64,000 nt of DNA from Atkinsonella hypoxylon. Its lineage: Eukaryota > Ascomycota > Sordariomycetes > Hypocreales > Clavicipitaceae. Where the stretch lies: assembly GCA_000729835.1 (NCBI GenBank), contig JFHB01000117.1, positions 1 to 64,000 of the forward strand, in the 5' to 3' direction. The notes under the pieces are model-generated. The model was not told where the DNA came from. It did no database searches and was given only the letters and a program-made list of their open reading frames with translations. The translations under genes were made by a program, and so were the position numbers. Below are positions 53,540 through 64,000 of the stretch, in pieces (position 1 is the first letter of the stretch; every line of letters begins with the position of its first letter).

Positions 53540-54766
53540 CTACTTGGATTCTTTTTTAGCCTTGTCAAGAATCTCCTTCCCTTTCTCTGATTTTTTGTCT
53601 AGAATTTGCTTCATCTCCTCGACCGTTTCCTTGAAAAGCTTCTCGCCCTCCTCCTTGTGCTTGTCCGCCACCTCGCCGATTTGTTGCAGCTTCTGCAAGA
53701 CTTCACTCCCCTGGGGAACCATCTTCAGGTATTTGTCCAAGCCAAAGCTGCTACTAGCTTGGGAAGCCTTGTCCTTCGTCTGCTCGACTGCATTTTGGAT
53801 GTATTTTTGCAGATCGTCCATGTCTCCAGAGCGCACCTTGTTGAAAAGCTCGGTTACGTTGGATTGCTTCAAGGCGTCGGCGTTCTTCTCAATGAGCTCT
53901 TTGACCTTGGGGTTCTTGTCCAGGTATGGCTTTGCGGCCTCCAACCCCTTCTTCCATGCCTCGTCGCCGAAGTTGCTGATCTGCTGCACCTTCTCTTCGA
54001 GCAATCTGCGAGCTTTGTCAAGGTTTGCAGCGGAAAACCCACCTGCAAGAATATCCTTGACCTGACTCCAAGTCTCATCAACTTGCTTCTTTACCTCCGG
54101 ACCGTAGTTTTTGCTCATGGACTGGAGTTTTTCAATGCTTGGGCCAAACTTTTCCTTGGCCTCGGGATGGTTATCGATAATATCAGAAATGGCCTCACTT
54201 CCAAGACTCGCGATTCTCTTGGACACATCCGCCAGAACTTCGTAAGCTCTCGAAGCAGTCTCTAAGCTGAGGCCAGACTTTGAAATCTCCTTGAGTTGCT
54301 TGTAAGCATCGTTCACAATTTTGTCGGCCTCTTCCTGGTGGTTCTCGCGGACCGTGTCCCAATCTTTGAAAGCAGCATCGACGTAACCTTTGCCCCCAGG
54401 AACCCAGGCAGCGTAAGAGTAGGCGAATTGTTTGATCGACTCAACGGCTTGACCAGCATTAGGCGTATTGTTCTGTAGCTTCTTGGCTGCTGCCTCATAA
54501 GCTTTGTTGGCCTCAATCGCAGCTTTGTTGATTTTGGAAGCCGTCTTCCCAGCCGGTGTGAAGGAGTAGACGCCGTATGCCACGGCTGTTCCCACCACAC
54601 CTCCAACCACACCGGCCGCAAAGTGTGAGGAACTTGGGCTTCCTCCGGTCGATGTTGCGGTAGACTGGTGACGACATGTCTGATGGCGAGGAACACAACG
54701 AGGGACGGACCGGGGGGCGGCGCGGCAGGTGACCAGGCGATTGCCAACTTGCCTTGACGAGAACAT
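53540..54766 (-). CDS. Mitochondrial helical protein, fungal-specific
   Basis: A 408-residue single-exon protein. The first 40 residues are rich in Arg and Ser and lack acids (MFSSRQVGNRLVTCRAAPRS), a clear mitochondrial targeting profile. A hydrophobic, Gly-rich membrane span (FAAGVVGGVVGTAVAYGVYSF) follows near residues 48-68. The rest is long, charged and helical, with repeated Lys/Glu and Ala spacing, consistent with coiled coils or an apolipoprotein-like bundle in the intermembrane space or matrix (for example KVKELIEKNADALKQ, DKHKEEGEKLFKETVEEMKQ). The C-terminus is Lys-rich. I do not recognise an assigned function; a membrane-organising role is only a guess. Confidence 0.82.
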   Translation of the reverse strand: MFSSRQVGNRLVTCRAAPRSVPRCVPRHQTCRHQSTATSTGGSPSSSHFAAGVVGGVVGTAVAYGVYSFTPAGKTASKINKAAIEANKAYEAAAKKLQNNTPNAGQAVESIKQFAYSYAAWVPGGKGYVDAAFKDWDTVRENHQEEADKIVNDAYKQLKEISKSGLSLETASRAYEVLADVSKRIASLGSEAISDIIDNHPEAKEKFGPSIEKLQSMSKNYGPEVKKQVDETWSQVKDILAGGFSAANLDKARRLLEEKVQQISNFGDEAWKKGLEAAKPYLDKNPKVKELIEKNADALKQSNVTELFNKVRSGDMDDLQKYIQNAVEQTKDKASQASSSFGLDKYLKMVPQGSEVLQKLQQIGEVADKHKEEGEKLFKETVEEMKQILDKKSEKGKEILDKAKKESK

Positions 54767-56907
54767 GGTGAGTACTTATGAAGTAAGTTTTATATGTATA
54801 TCCAGATGAGAATTGATGCAGAAGAGTCGAACGAGCTCAATTTGCATCACTCAATGATGAGGAAAATATAGAAATGAGGGAAATGGTGTGGAAAGAAGAA
54901 ATGTGCAGGACACGGTTGTACAATTGGGAATGTATCCAGGTTTATTCGCTCTGTTTCTTTCAAATATGGCTGGGAAGCGCGTTAAAACAGCATGGATTAC
55001 GTCATGTTAACCTGGTTTGTGTCCCACCAAAGTGAAGAACCCACAGCAACCTTGGCTCTGGTTCACTTTATACCTCACTCACCTTTAGAAGGGTCTCGTG
55101 GATTACAAGGCTGCATCTAAGCTTGCGGGCGCTTGCAACTATACAGCGTTTCAAGCTTGTTAAATCGCTAATTAACAGCGTAGAGCAACTAGAGTGCTAT
55201 GAAGAGCTTCAAAAATAACAGCTTTTGACTGGGTGGAACAACATGTGTATTTAGTGATAATGTGAAGGACCAACCGGGATGCTGGCCTTGGTCTATCTAA
55301 ACCCCAACGAAAATCCCTCACAACAGCGACACCGGCCGAATACACAAAACCAGAGAGCTTCTAGTAACATGAAATTCAATGATATGAATCTATAACCAAA
55401 TGCTTTAAAGGATCTTTTGTTTGCCACTCATGCAAGGAAAGTTGGAAAAGCTTAAATCACCGCGGAATGATGACGGCATTTTTGTGTTGCAACGAAAAAT
55501 GACGTCAGCGGCGATGCTTCCCGTTGCGTCATGTTTGTTTCCTACACACACACCCCCTCTCCATCTTACAATCTCGTCCGGAGATGGAGCTAAATTCCCC
55601 TACATGTAATGTAGTCTTGCTGAAATCCAAGTCATTTCCCTTTAATTACCTTGTTTTCCTGCTTTTGGCCTGTTCCATCAAATTTCCTTCCTGCTAGTTT
55701 CCGTATTCTATGACGGAAGAGAGGAACAGAGCCAAGGCGTCCAACTCCTGAGACAACTGCGCACCATGAATTGACCAAAAAGCATTCTAAAATACCAAGA
55801 TGCTCTCCTTCAAAGTACCATCATACGCACTCGCTTCGCAATTGCTGCCACAGCGTGGGTCATGGCGATGCAACACTCATTCACATGGACATTCAATGAA
55901 AGCATCAGTACCTTTGCAGGCCCGATATTCGCTAGAGCCTACCACAATCGCACAATGCTAGAAAGCCTATATTCAAGTTAGGTTAAAGATGCTGTTAGAG
56001 TAACAATTTAGGAAACCTTACAGACAATTCGTAGATTATAAATAACACGCAAGATTGTGCTAGGTGTACTAAAGATTTGGAAGTTCATGTCCCCTCAACT
56101 AAGATCTACTGTGTGAAGACCGGCAGAGCATCCATTTGTAATAAGACGTCATTGTGCCTACTAAATCTAGCGAAAGACACACTTACAAAGAGTAGCTCAT
56201 CAGCAAGATAGAGGAGACGGAGAGGCTATTCGTAGAGCGAATCAAGCTTGACTCGACATCGTCTGACCGAAGAGGTGCCAGATTGACAAGCACACAAAAG
56301 AACTGTGATCAATAATGCACGGTATGTTCTTGAATACCCTGTCAACCTTGTCAGGTGATACAGATGCTCCAGACGAAGTTAACTTAGACAGAACCAATCG
56401 GAAAATGTTGGCTATTCCCGAACCAACAGCATATGCAACAAATGGATGCCTTCAAAAGAATCCACTTTGGGCTACGTCACATTCCTTTTCCTTCCAGCTA
56501 CGGCCAATTCCCAGGACTACTAAAATGGCAATATTAAACACATCATGCTAGAGAAAGGACAGTTGATGTTGCAAACAAGGACTGTTTGTTATCGATAAAC
56601 AACTTACATGGATTGATGTGAAAGGGCCCAATTGAAGAAATGCAAAATCGACTCTGCTCAATGATGTGTTTGATTGCTTACTTGCTCTAGTAAGAGGAAA
56701 ATCCCAATTGTGTCCCCTTGTTAACCCTAGCCTACTCATGTTTCCAGCCCTCTGGACGGGGTCACAAGTCCTGTTAACTTCGGCCTTAGTATGCTAGCCT
56801 GCATCGGCAACAGAGTCAAATAAGCCTCCTTTCGCCCCAACAGTTGATTATTACTTTTTGCAGTTTTCTAAAGAGACGTTCTCTAACCCATCGATCACAT
56901 CGCGTCT
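54767..56907. other. First part of the 6.7-kb gene-poor, AT-richer stretch
   Basis: Region upstream of the mitochondrial protein gene. No long open frame and no recognisable repeat. Protein-like minus-strand stretches, with stops, occur near 56340-56520 (for example VVLGIGRSWKEKE and HPFVAYAVGSGIANIF), suggesting a decayed or heavily interrupted gene. Not strong enough to call. Confidence 0.5.
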
Positions 56908-57340
56908 CTACGCCTCCTCCCCGTCTATGAGATACTCGAGATTTTTCTCGCCTAGTATCTCTTTTACCCTGACTAGTCTTCCACCTTTGGCCTGCAGAGA
57001 AAATGCTAGCAGGCGACATAGCCGGTATGGATTGGTCCAGCCAAAAATAAGAGCAATCATGCGATAGCGTGCGTCAAGAATCAGATATCAGGAAGAAGCT
57101 CACCACATGAATTGTCGACTTGGGCAAGAACACAGCCCAACTAGGTCTTTCCAGGTCATTTTCGATGTCCTGACGGCTGAACAAGAGGTATTAACCACTA
57201 ACATACCACCAATTGAGTCAGATCAATCCTGGTTATAGCCCATGAGATCCTCACAGACCGCCATCAGCTAGAGTGAAGCCCCAGTGGCCATCGGCGATGT
57301 TGTCGTCGAAGTGACATAGCTGTGGCGCAAATGTATTCAT
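56908..57340 (-). CDS. Possible three-exon small orphan gene
   Basis: Reconstructed by hand. Exons 57340-57255, 57176-57104 and 56991-56908 join in matching phases into about 80 residues. Donors are GTGAGG and GTGAGC; acceptors are TTGTTCAG and CTCTGCAG. The product reads MNTFAPQLCHFDDNIADGH, then RQDIENDLERPSWAVFLPKS, then RLVRVKEILGEKNLEYLIDG, and is well behaved in composition. It may be a complete small protein or the 3' end of a larger gene extending toward 57720, where hydrophobic protein-like sequence occurs (GYNAAKLVITNGIFFAALLKG). I do not recognise a family. The start ATG could be fortuitous. Transcript data are needed. Confidence 0.35.
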
Positions 57341-60300
57341 CTAGACCTTTTGTATTCTAGAAGCTGCATTGATAAGAAGGCTTCTCAGGTGTAGGGATAT
57401 TCGCCTGTTGCACGGTATATAGGGGGTCTAACTGATACTTGCAGCATCGCCATACCCTAAAGGATCTGAGTTCTCGAGACGTCTTAAAAAAAAAAATCCT
57501 TGGCTGAGTCGATATACTTGGACTCGGAGATGGCGGGCGAATCGGGTGCAGCACGTATACCAAGTCGTGCCTTTTAGAAGCGCCGCGAAGAAGATTCCGT
57601 TGGTAATTACTAGTTTAGCAGCGTTATATCCAGTGGCTAACCATCTTGGAGTAAGCTGCTCGACAAATGACATATAGTGGTATGCTCCGTCCACGGTTAA
57701 AAGAATACACCAAAACTCTACTCTTCTAGGTTAAGAAAGAGACCTGGAATATACCTTGTGCTCTCAAGTAACAGTGAGGCAAATGTAAATGGTGTGCTTG
57801 AGTCAAGTTAACTAGACAGACATACACTGAGATAAGTACCTGTTATAAGCTCTTATGTACTGTCGCGGTCTAACCTAGATCCTGAAGACAATTTTCTGTT
57901 TGCCATCGATCATAAAGCAGTCTATAATTATTAAAGCGGGTTTGATGAAGTGCCGTGACAATCTCTGGTCTGTCCTGTGAGCGTTTACGAGTCCGTGACT
58001 TTTACCATGAATCAGTTTAGGGGCCAACGTGTGAACTGAAACAAGAGCCCGAGGACTGTTAAGCCGGACGCCAAACGCTAATCGGTGTTTACTTGAATTG
58101 CCCTAGCAATCATAGGGCTGTTCTGGGAATACCTGACCGATATTGGCATGGACGTTAAACGACGTGCTTCAGCTCGTGGATCTTCGGGCGAAACCGCCAT
58201 ATTACAGATAACTACCGGTCACGATACCACGTCTTCAATTTATCACTCCAGGTGACCTCCCAGCCCGGCTGCTCTCACCGTCTACGGATTCGGCTCTTAT
58301 GCCTCTTTGCCGGCGCAGCCGGACGGTATTCGGTTTTCAATGACTCAAGAATGAGTTTACTGACTATGGCGCGTTCTCGACGACGACTGCATTGCTGTTA
58401 GGAAGGTCGACGAACAACAAGGAAAAAAAAAAAAAAAAAAACATATAGACAAAGATCATGGACCAGCAAGCGAGATTCCAAGTCATTTAACGAACGCCCA
58501 TCGATGAATGCCTATCCTTCACTTACTCCGTATTTCTGCCCAGTTCTCCAGGCCGCTCGCACACCATAAGGAGAAAGGTTGCTCCCATGCGACTGATTAC
58601 GGAAGTCTTTCAGTCCTAAAGCTGAAGCATTCCGTATTGATTGATGAAATTCTTTAAAGCCCCTGGGAATAATGAGAAAAAGAAATGAGGCCGGACCAGT
58701 CATCGGGAGGTGCCGCCCCCTGGGCGTTGTGATACGGAGTGTACTCTGTAAATTATTCGGGGGTCATATTATATTGTACATATTCACGGGAGAGTCCGTT
58801 GAATGCGGAGTGCATAAACGCGCAGCAGCAACTAGACCCAAACGGAAAGCTAGTACCGTCGCATACCACTTACTACACAGGACTACCGTCTCAACTTCAA
58901 CCATTTAAAGGGGGTTGGTAGTCGCCGCCTATTACGCAGATAAAGCTCTTACGACGATAACAGTCTAGCCTCACCAGGAGAGAATCTCTGTATTGCGGTT
59001 AGCGCCTCTGAGGTCTAATACTAGCTGGATCTAGCGTGTTGTTGATTGTAGGAATTGTGGTTGTATTAGGTTGCGTGGGCTACTAGCAGAGTGTTAGCAG
59101 AAAGAGGGAGTTATAAGAAAGTACCTCTACATTAAACATGGGTGCGGAAGTACATGTTCTGTGGTAGGCTTAGTTGCTGCTGTGCGTGTATTCACTCGTC
59201 ATCGCTGTAAAGGGTAACTTCATGCCTTATCTCCTTGACGTCGAAATGGCTCTAAACGCGTATTCTGATTCTGCAGCGCCCTTGTTGCCCTGTTGAAATT
59301 GACTTATGGTGGGACTGTCTGGAGGCTGAATGGCAGGGATATTGCAGGGATTCTTACGTTGCTTGTTGTTTTCAAGATAATCTGGTAGTTACTCCTAGCG
59401 TCTTGTAATCTTAGTGTAGTATAGTCCGTAAATGTCCTTAAATTGGCAATTCCGACTGGCGAGACATCCCTGCTGATATACGATTTGAGCCATTTCGGCA
59501 TTAGTGCGACACCAATATGGACTATAATTTCTAATCAAGTTCCAAATTACAATGAGCTACATTACGCGTCTTATGACCTCCACCGCTATGGGCAGAGAAC
59601 GATCAACGCGCAGCAGGAACCAACTCAAGCATCTCCCTCTACGCCGTTAGTTACTCCGTACACTTCCCTGCACACGACCTGATGACACAAGCATGGTCGA
59701 ATAAATACCTCAACGTAACTATAGAACGGATTTCCACGTGCGCAGCAGCTAGTTTTCGAACATTGCTTACGAGAGCAAGTCCTTAGCAGCTCCGTATTCC
59801 CGATTTCAGACCGTTGGCCATGCTAAGGCAACCCGTGTGAACCATCATCTGATCACGTAGACATCGTGATACATTGTACAAATGAAGACCTTTATTAGAC
59901 TAAAAGCGAATTTGTCAGTGAAAGACATTCTTTACCAGCCAAGATCGCACTATCAACCAATTTTTCATACAGAAATGAGCGTACGTCAAAGATGACGAGT
60001 CATCGGCTGGTTTGCAGTTTAGGGGTTGTAGCGAAATTGCTGTCTCAGGCTAGCGCCGATTTTCTTGCCAGCTACGCCGAGGCCTCGGATCAAAGGTAAA
60101 GCAATTTACCAGCCTTGAAGACACGTACTAGCAGAACCCTCTTACGCCATTTGGCAACTGGAAAAAGTGACAAATGGTGCGCTGGCCTATGATTCTGCCG
60201 GCACTAATTTACGGTGATAGCGAAACAAGCCAAGGTGGAAGGTCCTTGCTTTTAAGAGTGGCTTGGAGGAAGACGCTTGCATGGCAGAGTTAAAAAAGGC

Positions 60301-61466
60301 ACCATGTTTCTGTTCACGGGCGATGCCCATGTCTGCAACCGACAGCTCTTATGACCTTCGGACCAAGCTGGAGAATCGGTAAAATCATATGGTAGCGGAT
60401 CTTTGATGACCGTTTTAAAACATACCTGGGCATGGGGAATAACTGACTTACAAGCGCCGGGTATAATTATTTCTAGAACCCTTCTTCAGTAAAGAGCATG
60501 AGGCTTAAAGAACAATACATATCTGTTTCGTTTCCCGCCGTCAAGTAGAATATGGATAAATAACCCTTGGTGGTGTGGAGATTCCCAACCCCATGTCCTT
60601 GTAGTCCCTGTGGATGTCGGTGCTTATTGCAACCTCGCTTAGTGAGGAGGTAAATGAAAGCATCATACTCCGTACAGGGCAGACATTTGGCCTCACATTT
60701 CTGGCTAGCTATGAAGTGTGCATTTATTGGGAAAATAAACATGTAGTGCAAAGAGCTTTCACATGGAAACGCCGTGTATCAATCAAGCGCTCTATATCTG
60801 GCAAGTGGTTTGACTAAATTGGGTGCCTCTAGAAGATTCGATACTCCCGCAGGATTAAAATTCCTAGATCTTACTAACGGCAATCCGAGGAAGCATTTTA
60901 TATTTGTTACAGATCCATTTAATTCCCCCCCTTCTCCCATGAATGCAAGCCACACCGCAGGATCTCGGCACTTAGTTTAAGAAGTAATATGGACGCACGT
61001 CTGACGAGCCCAGCAGCTAATCAATCGTTTAATTTGTCCCACGATACAGAATAATACGGAATATATAAAGGGGCCTAACCAAACATTTACTCCACAAACC
61101 GCGAGTCATGTTTGAAAGTATCTCTATCTGCTTTCGTCAGACCGTTGAGTTGCGTTTACTCCGATTTACAAGGATAAAGTGCTTTCTACACCCATTGCGC
61201 TCAAAACGCGGCAGCGTGTGGTAGGTAAGCCGAAACATCTCAAACTTCGACTTTGCATGCAGAGACATCCAGGCACGGCTCTTGAGGTCCGTCCCTCTTA
61301 ATGATGATCAGGTCGACCTTTTCTTGCAGCCGACCCTGCCATGGAAAGCAGGATACCTAAGCGAGAGGACTTTCGACCACGATAGCAGAGACATTACAAT
61401 ATATGAAGCCGCTTCAGCTGGCTGTTTCACAACTCACCTTGCCTTTCAGTCAGTAAAAACTACAGT
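57341..61466. other. Second part of the gene-poor stretch
   Basis: No firm gene. It contains A20 near 58422-58441, TACTCCGTA motifs at 58524, 59652 and 60666, a 79-codon plus-strand frame ending at 59682 without an ATG start, and coding-like fragments near 57540-57720 (minus) and 58110-58250 (plus). This may be relic or unannotated multi-exon coding sequence. Confidence 0.5.
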
Positions 61467-62123
61467 ATGGCATCGCGGCCGCTTCAAGATGTCACCTTTG
61501 ACTTCATGTCACCATTGACGCCAACTAGCAAGGTTGACCTAACTCTACCATTTGAGAATGAGTTCCAAGATCATCTGTATATTCAGCAAGATGATCCTGA
61601 ATATGATTCACATCATTCCTGCGAAGAGACCGGACCAACGAGCTATTCTCCAGAATCCGCGATAGACGGTCAACCAATCAAAGAAAAGCAGCCTTCTACA
61701 CTTGCAGACCAATCAGCAACGTTACGGCATGAGAATAACTCGAAGCAAGATTCCACAAGGTCAAGACAAGATCTTTCCGACGCAGACAGTCTAGATGACT
61801 ACCATAGAGGTCTTCTTCAAGTATCAGGGACAAATGCAAGGGATTTTCGCCCTTCATACCGTCGTCAAAGGTCTTTCGACGATATACAAGAATCTACAGC
61901 AAAACAAAGCAGCCATTTGGCAGCATCGACAAGTTCAACAGCGCTGAAGCAGAAACGACGTCCCAGCAGACTTGCCCTCTTCAGCAATGCAGCTTTCCAA
62001 AAAGAGAGTTTCTGGACTGACGAGGATGAACATGCCACGCCTCGCGTAACTCTTACGAGATACGATCTTCGAATGGATGAGCGGGAAATTTACGCGTATA
62101 AGGACGGAGGAACAAGCCAGTGA
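61467..62123 (+). CDS. Orphan hydrophilic protein
   Basis: A 218-residue single frame with an ATG. Highly polar, rich in Ser, Asp, Glu and Gln. The N-terminus is ASRPLQDVTFDFMSPLTPTS. A central Ser/Arg/Asp region (RSRQDLSDADSLDDYHRG) follows. A basic stretch (KQKRRPSRLALFS) could serve as a nuclear localisation signal, and the end reads VTLTRYDLRMDEREIYAYKDGG. No domain recognised. There are no introns, and the frame is bounded by stops. Neighbour at 63287 is also acidic and unknown; a shared origin is possible but not shown. Confidence 0.55.
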   Translation: MASRPLQDVTFDFMSPLTPTSKVDLTLPFENEFQDHLYIQQDDPEYDSHHSCEETGPTSYSPESAIDGQPIKEKQPSTLADQSATLRHENNSKQDSTRSRQDLSDADSLDDYHRGLLQVSGTNARDFRPSYRRQRSFDDIQESTAKQSSHLAASTSSTALKQKRRPSRLALFSNAAFQKESFWTDEDEHATPRVTLTRYDLRMDEREIYAYKDGGTSQ

Positions 62124-63286
62124 TGCAATGCATGCTTGGACCCAATGAAATCATTGAAACGAGAACACGATCTAGATGTGGGGGTTTACATTTTGGGTTC
62201 TTGAGATGCTAATATAGCTGCAGTAATAGTCGGATAGTAGGGAGAGAAGTAGCAGCTTGGGAAGCAGCTTATCCTCCTTTCCTTTACTTTCTTAATATTA
62301 TCCTTTTACGGCCTTGTATCATATTTACTTCCTACAATATTTTGCTCTTCACAATGATGCTGTTACAAGCAGCGGGCCCTATACACGCACGCCCGTCGCG
62401 CGTGAGTGGCAGAGACCGAAGAAGAACTGTATAGTTCCAAGCTCTAGCTGTAGCGTTAGTGAGAGTAATAATTATATGTATAAGGAGATAGAGAAGTGAA
62501 GGAGTAAGTAGGCCTTTATCTAGTGCAAGTTAGGTGGTAGTACCCTGCCAACGTTAAGCGTCATGCGGCATAAGGAGAGCACAGACGCTGGGTGATTGCA
62601 AACTATCGCATCACTGAAGGATCAACAGCTGATTGTTTTACGCCGTGAATGAGGGCAGACGGTGGTGTGGGTGATTAACACATTTCAAAAAACCTCAAGG
62701 TCGGGAAACCTACCAACCGCTAATTCCCAAGATACAACTGTCAGTCACCTAAAAAGAATGCTTGATTATACATTGAAAGATTTGCTCTGTCACTCCTAGA
62801 GAGAGTGAATTCATGGCTCTAACTTAATCCCATATTGCGTCCTTGTACTTTAGATTGAAATCCTCCAAACGAACCGACAAAGCCCTGCCCACGCAAGCTG
62901 CCTCCCTGCCGCGGGCCACAGCTGCAGCTTTGCGGTATTCTTATATATAATAAATAGAAAAATGGGCAAATGTATGCTTCCAAACTCCAGTGCCTGTATA
63001 TTGGCAGAATGCGGTCATATGCGCCTTTTTCTAGCCGTCATACTGGGGAAAGCGCAGGTGACGAGCCTGATGCTCATCACTTATACCGGCCAGGTTCCTA
63101 CAAGTTCTCTGAAGTACCGTCTGTGCGTGTCAAGGTCATCGACTCATCGCCCCCAAATTTCCCGAGCTGACCGTTCTTCTCTCAGCGTCCAAGTTTGTTC
63201 ACCGGCTGTGCCGACGAGCTTCGATGCAATTTTCCCACGAGCAACCGTCGATAACAGTCGAGATGGCAGCTGTGGCTTGAGACAGC
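62124..63286. other. Intergenic
   Basis: About 1.2 kb, AT-rich, with no supported gene or obvious repeat. Confidence 0.5.
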
Positions 63287-63876
63287 ATGCCGGATTCTGA
63301 ACATGACCTTCCGGTCTCACCAATCTATCCGGAAGCTGATGAAGACTCAGTTGAGACAGAATCAGAGCGCAACGAAATATGCCAAGGGTCTCTTACCGAC
63401 GATGTAAAGGATGACATGATCTCCATTATCTCAAGAGAACCATCTGAAGTGCCTACTCTAGAACTCCTCGGCGTTTCACGTCCTGCGACACCAGGATTCG
63501 CTCCCGAGGCCTCTCCTGATTTTGGCTTGAACAGACCATGGGGGTGGTCAAACTACGATGACTACGAGTGTGTGTGACTTTGATGATGCCTCATTTACCC
63601 CCAGCTGAGCTTAATCTAGCATCGTTACCGTCCACCGTCTGCGTGATGATCGCAGCACTGCTTAGAAATCCAAGAGCGGGAAGCCATGGCTTCGGGATCG
63701 TGGACCATTCATACGCCACTCTTGAGTCCGCTGACAATTTCCAAAGAGATGGAATCAAGGCTGAGGCTCAGAAATTGCTGCGCTTGTACAGCAGGGAAAG
63801 ACGCGAGCTTTCAATTGCGAGTGTCCTAACCACCCCTTTGCGAGGTGAGCTAGCGCTGATATCGCTCACAGACTGA
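63287..63876 (+). CDS. Orphan acidic protein, probably two exons
   Basis: Exon 1, 63287-63569, has an acidic start (PDSEHDLPVSPIYPEADEDS) and ends WGWSNYDDYE. A 50-base intron with GTGTGT donor and AATCTAG acceptor, 63570-63619, leads to exon 2, 63620-63876, and the total length is divisible by three (about 179 residues). Exon 2 adds VCVMIAALLRNPRAGSHGFG and FQRDGIKAEAQKLLRLYSRE. Without splicing the frame stops after 96 residues (63577). Continuation past the window edge does not affect this gene. No family recognised. Confidence 0.45.
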
Positions 63877-64000
63877 AGTCACCGATCTATCATCTGGATG
63901 TGTCACGATACTGGAGGCACAATAGCTAAGCAGGCTCGTTGCTTAATGCCGCTCGCGAACAGCAGCTCTTTGGCCAAGGTTCTTATTGAGGCTGCTCAAG

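Overview
The window reads as nuclear DNA of a filamentous ascomycete, most likely a Sordariomycete and plausibly a Hypocrealean. The reasons are short introns (mostly 50-115 bp) with GT..AG ends and CTAAC branch sites, pyrimidine-rich leaders, and a set of fungal housekeeping genes: a SepH-type septation kinase, an MBF-type APSES/ankyrin transcription factor, the dynactin actin-related protein Arp1, Erv41, Ice2, a GPI-anchored GH76 mannosidase, dihydrofolate synthetase and a DUF3602 (Par32-like) protein. No rRNA, tRNA, CRISPR array or intact transposon was seen. The genus cannot be fixed from sequence alone.

Layout. 0.1-3.3 kb: ICE2 and an alpha/beta hydrolase, both plus strand. 3.6-5.9 kb: a fungal kinase-like accessory gene on the minus strand, followed by a 230-bp foldback element. 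7-10.2 kb: a DUF218 gene and FOL3, both minus. 11.4-13.5 kb: a conserved fungal protein of unknown role. 15.5-20.4 kb: the ten-exon sepH gene. 21.8-23.5 kb: a poly-Q protein on the minus strand with a long pyrimidine-rich leader. 23.5-36.8 kb: two deserts of simple repeats and homopolymers on either side of one single-membrane-span protein. 36.8-41.2 kb: the MBF subunit and ARP1, divergently transcribed from a promoter carrying CGCGA elements. 42-46.5 kb: the DUF3602 protein and the GH76 protein. 49.2-54.8 kb: ERV41, a conserved fungal protein and a mitochondrial helical protein. 54.8-61.5 kb: a gene-poor, AT-richer stretch in which I reconstruct one small three-exon gene by hand. 61.5-63.9 kb: two acidic or charged orphan proteins.

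The genes are not an operon or biosynthetic cluster. Links between them are thematic: cell cycle and septation (sepH, MBF), dynein/dynactin transport (ARP1), ER and secretory pathway (ICE2, ERV41) and cell wall (GH76). The most unusual non-genic signal is a dispersed 9-mer, TACTCCGTA, found 11 times against about 0.5 expected by chance, ten of them outside coding sequence. Other signals are the foldback element, a perfect 17-bp hairpin, poly-A tracts inside introns, and a cluster of CGCGA motifs upstream of the gene for their presumed binding protein. Splice models were built by eye from reading frame, splice consensus and remembered family sequences, so every intron boundary still needs transcript data.
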